A DNA stretch of 25,059 bases from Paralactobacillus_A sp963926925 (GTDB lineage Bacteria > Bacillota > Bacilli > Lactobacillales > Lactobacillaceae). Location: NCBI GenBank assembly GCA_963926925.1, contig CAWUZD010000023.1, positions 1 through 25,059 of the forward strand. The letters run 5' to 3'. Below, piece by piece: positions 23,231 through 25,059 of the stretch (position 1 is its first letter; each line of letters begins with the position of its first letter). The translations under genes and the position numbers were made by a program. The notes under the pieces are model-generated. The model was not told the origin of the DNA. It made no database searches and saw only the letters and a list, made by a program, of their open reading frames with translations.

Positions 23231-23252
23231 GATATATTTACATTAGTTTACA
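23216..23252. repeat. Four-half-site dyad, candidate operator
   Basis: TGTAAA occurs at 23216-23221 and 23225-23230, and its complement TTTACA at 23237-23242 and 23247-23252. The inner pair extends to a perfect 7-bp dyad, ATGTAAA-GATATA-TTTACAT. The cluster lies between the divergent small membrane gene and hydrolase gene. Confidence 0.55.
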
Positions 23253-23317
23253 TGAATATTATTTCATAACTTCTTTTACGTTGCGGTAAGATAATTATAA
23301 AGAGGAATAAAGATATT

Positions 23318-24184
23318 ATGACTAATACAACAAACAAACTATTAAAAATACTAGCGATGACTGGCTTAATTGGTGTAGCATACCGTTTCACCAATCTTCC
23401 TATTAAAAGTAAAAAACTAATTTCCACTAAAAAAAACAATCAATATCATTATGACAATATTCCAACTTTATTCATCCATGGATCATGGGGAACAGCCTTT
23501 ACGTACAATCATATGATTGATACTTTTCAAAAAAATAACTTAGCGCAAAAGGTTCTAACCGTCTTTGTCAGTGCTACTGGAAAAATTAGATATTATGGAC
23601 AATGGACTAATCAAAATATTAACCCACTAATTCAAGTTATTTTTAAACGTAATTTTGATAATGGTTTTGAAACCGAAGCACAATGGTTAACTAATCTATT
23701 AGTTGATTTGAACAAAAAATTTCATATTAAAAAATATAATATTGTCGCTCATTCATGGGGTGGTAGTGCCGCTGTTTTAATGATGACTCGTTTTGGAGCA
23801 ACTAAGCACTTGCCACAATTAAATAAAGCTATCCTATTAGCAACACCCGTTAATGAAATTCTAAAAATGCATAATAGAGTATCACGTGATAAACTTCCCG
23901 CTAAGCAAGATAAACTATATCGTGAAATGCTGCAAAACAATACTTACATTCCACATGAAGCAATTGTTAATAATATTTATGGTACTTTATGTGCTTATAT
24001 TTTAACTGATGGTGAAGTACCCGTTAGTCAAACTAAAGCATTAGCCCATATTTTTCAAAATCAAGTTAGTGAGTACCATGAATTTCACTTTAATCATGTT
24101 ATGCATTCTGATTTTCATATTAGAAAAAATATCATTAATCTGATTGCTAATCTTTTATGGAAAAATAATCTTAAATTTGCGTAA
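23318..24184 (+). CDS. Alpha/beta hydrolase, DUF915 type
   Basis: The 288-residue protein begins with a hydrophobic segment (about 8-22) with few charged residues ahead of it, likely a signal anchor, so the catalytic domain is probably outside the cell. The alpha/beta hydrolase core follows: an oxyanion-type HGSWGT at 54-59, the nucleophile elbow AHSWGG with Ser146, and candidate acid Asp231 (TDGEVP) and His263 (MHSDFH) in the right order. These fit the DUF915 group common in lactobacilli; the natural substrate is unknown. An AGAGGA site lies about 11 bases before the ATG, a slightly long spacing. It is divergent from the small His-rich membrane gene and followed by an LCP wall-ligase gene 103 bases downstream. 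Confidence 0.82.
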   Translation: MTNTTNKLLKILAMTGLIGVAYRFTNLPIKSKKLISTKKNNQYHYDNIPTLFIHGSWGTAFTYNHMIDTFQKNNLAQKVLTVFVSATGKIRYYGQWTNQNINPLIQVIFKRNFDNGFETEAQWLTNLLVDLNKKFHIKKYNIVAHSWGGSAAVLMMTRFGATKHLPQLNKAILLATPVNEILKMHNRVSRDKLPAKQDKLYREMLQNNTYIPHEAIVNNIYGTLCAYILTDGEVPVSQTKALAHIFQNQVSEYHEFHFNHVMHSDFHIRKNIINLIANLLWKNNLKFA

Positions 24185-24235
24185 TACATTTATAAATGAA
24201 TTTTAAAGAGTATTTATTAACGTCATGAAAATCTT

Positions 24236-24241
24236 TATAAT
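24236..24241 (+). promoter_or_regulatory. Possible -10 box of the LCP gene
   Basis: TATAAT lies 46 bases before the ATG; TTTATT at 24213-24218, 17 bases away, is a weak -35. No terminator hairpin is evident after the hydrolase gene, so read-through is also possible. Confidence 0.4.
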
Positions 24242-24287
24242 AATGTTAAATTGAATGTTATTCACTTATTATTAGGAGGTTTATCTC

Positions 24288-25059
24288 ATGCCAAGACCTG
24301 CATCACGAATAGCACGCCATCATCGTAAAAAAAGGTGGCTTACTATTCTTGGATTTGCAGTGGCAATTTTATTAATTGGAATAATTATTTATGGAATTAA
24401 TATTTATAAAGCAACTAAAAATGCAGCTAATAAAATGTATACTGCCGATTCCAATCACGCTTCCAGCCTGATTAAAAATAAAAAACCAATATCAATTCTT
24501 CTTTTAGGTGTTGATACTGGTGCTGATGGTCGTGTTGATCAAGGTAATTCAGATACAATGATTGTTGTTACTTTAAATCCCAAGAAAAAAACAACCACAA
24601 TGGTAAGTATTCCCCGTGATTTATTAGCTAAAATGGTTGGTTTGAAGCAAACTAATCTTCAAAAAATTAACGCTGCCTACAATATTAATGGATCCAAAAT
24701 GGCAAAAAATACTGTGTCTGATTTGTTAAACATTCCTATTAATTACTATGCAACTGTTAATATGGGAGCTTTAGAAAAAATTGTTAACGCTGTTGGTGGT
24801 GTAACAATTAATAGTAATTTTAATATTCAATCCGGTAATGTCAAAATTACTAAAGGCAAAAATCATTTAAATGGTAAAGCAGCATTAGCATATACGCGGA
24901 TGCGCTATCAAGATCCTGAAGGTGATTATGGCCGTCAAAAACGACAACAACAAGTTATTACTGCCATTATCCATAAACTTGTATCAATTAATAGTTTGAC
25001 CCACTATCAGCAAATATTGAATTCTGTTTCTTCAAGCATTAAAACTGATTTAAGTTTTG
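24288..25059 (+). CDS. LytR-CpsA-Psr family wall ligase (partial, cut by window end)
   Basis: LCP proteins transfer teichoic acid or polysaccharide precursors from undecaprenyl phosphate to peptidoglycan on the outer membrane face. The 257 visible codons show a basic cytoplasmic N-terminus (RIARHHRKKR), one membrane span (about 18-38), then the LCP catalytic domain: ILLLGVDTGADGR, NSDTMIVVTLNPKKK, MVSIPRDL, KINAAYNING, AVGGV and AYTRMRYQDPEGDYGRQKRQQQ. The arginines and acidic residues in these motifs bind the pyrophosphate and metal. AGGAGG lies eight bases before the ATG. No stop is reached; the full-length family usually has some 50-150 more residues. It is soon preceded by the DUF915 hydrolase. 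Confidence 0.93.
   Translation, partial: MPRPASRIARHHRKKRWLTILGFAVAILLIGIIIYGINIYKATKNAANKMYTADSNHASSLIKNKKPISILLLGVDTGADGRVDQGNSDTMIVVTLNPKKKTTTMVSIPRDLLAKMVGLKQTNLQKINAAYNINGSKMAKNTVSDLLNIPINYYATVNMGALEKIVNAVGGVTINSNFNIQSGNVKITKGKNHLNGKAALAYTRMRYQDPEGDYGRQKRQQQVITAIIHKLVSINSLTHYQQILNSVSSSIKTDLSF

Noticed and set aside
23225..23242. GlnR/TnrA box
   Set aside because: The TGTAA and TTACA halves are separated by 8 rather than the usual 7 bases and the flanking half-sites do not fit; kept only as an unassigned dyad.
1..25059. CRISPR arrays, insertion sequences, phage genes, tRNA or rRNA genes
   Set aside because: No regularly spaced repeats, transposase or integrase motifs, or tRNA cloverleaf with TTCGA-type arm were seen by eye on either strand.

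Overview
The window looks like a chromosomal segment of a low-GC lactic acid bacterium, most likely Lactobacillaceae. Supporting signs are the AT-rich third codon positions, strong Shine-Dalgarno sites, a ClpE protease ATPase behind a CtsR-type operator, MucBP repeats, two Firmicutes-style lipoproteins, RF3, RecX and an LCP cell-wall ligase. I saw no transposase, phage gene, CRISPR array, tRNA or rRNA. No gene-free stretch exceeds about 150 bases.

Layout. 1-1995: the end of an unidentified gene, an ABM/TRAP-like protein, then on the minus strand a DUF975 membrane protein, HPr (ptsH, without ptsI) and an unrecognised 59-aa protein. 2072-5750: clpE under a CtsR operator, then a MucBP-repeat protein without any secretion signal. 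5801-10963: a compact minus-strand operon of a TetR regulator, two half-ABC exporters forming a heterodimer, and a lipoprotein. The first two junctions overlap by 8 bases each. Its promoter overlaps two tandem 17-bp palindromes, so autoregulation and drug or toxic-compound export are likely. 11010-13728: an AI-2E-family permease followed by prfC. 13830-16023: a small membrane protein, a DUF402 nucleotide phosphatase (NtdP type), recX and another small membrane protein. 16147-19891: a 23S rRNA uridine methyltransferase followed by a cation P-type ATPase. 19941-22875: a minus-strand group of GT2 glycosyltransferase, ThiD/PdxK-type kinase and an orphan solute-binding lipoprotein. 22972-25059: a tiny His-rich membrane protein, a DUF915 hydrolase divergent from it across a four-half-site dyad, and an LCP gene cut by the window end.

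Most of the content is ordinary core genome. The points most worth a second look are: recX, which appears to start at ACG, with an ideal ribosome site and a conserved N-terminus that the first standard start codon would remove; the tandem operators of the TetR-exporter-lipoprotein operon; the unsecreted MucBP protein; the ptsH gene separated from ptsI; the methyltransferase lacking its iron-sulfur cysteines; and the symmetrical half-site cluster at 23216-23252. I see no clear candidate for a wholly new biological system.
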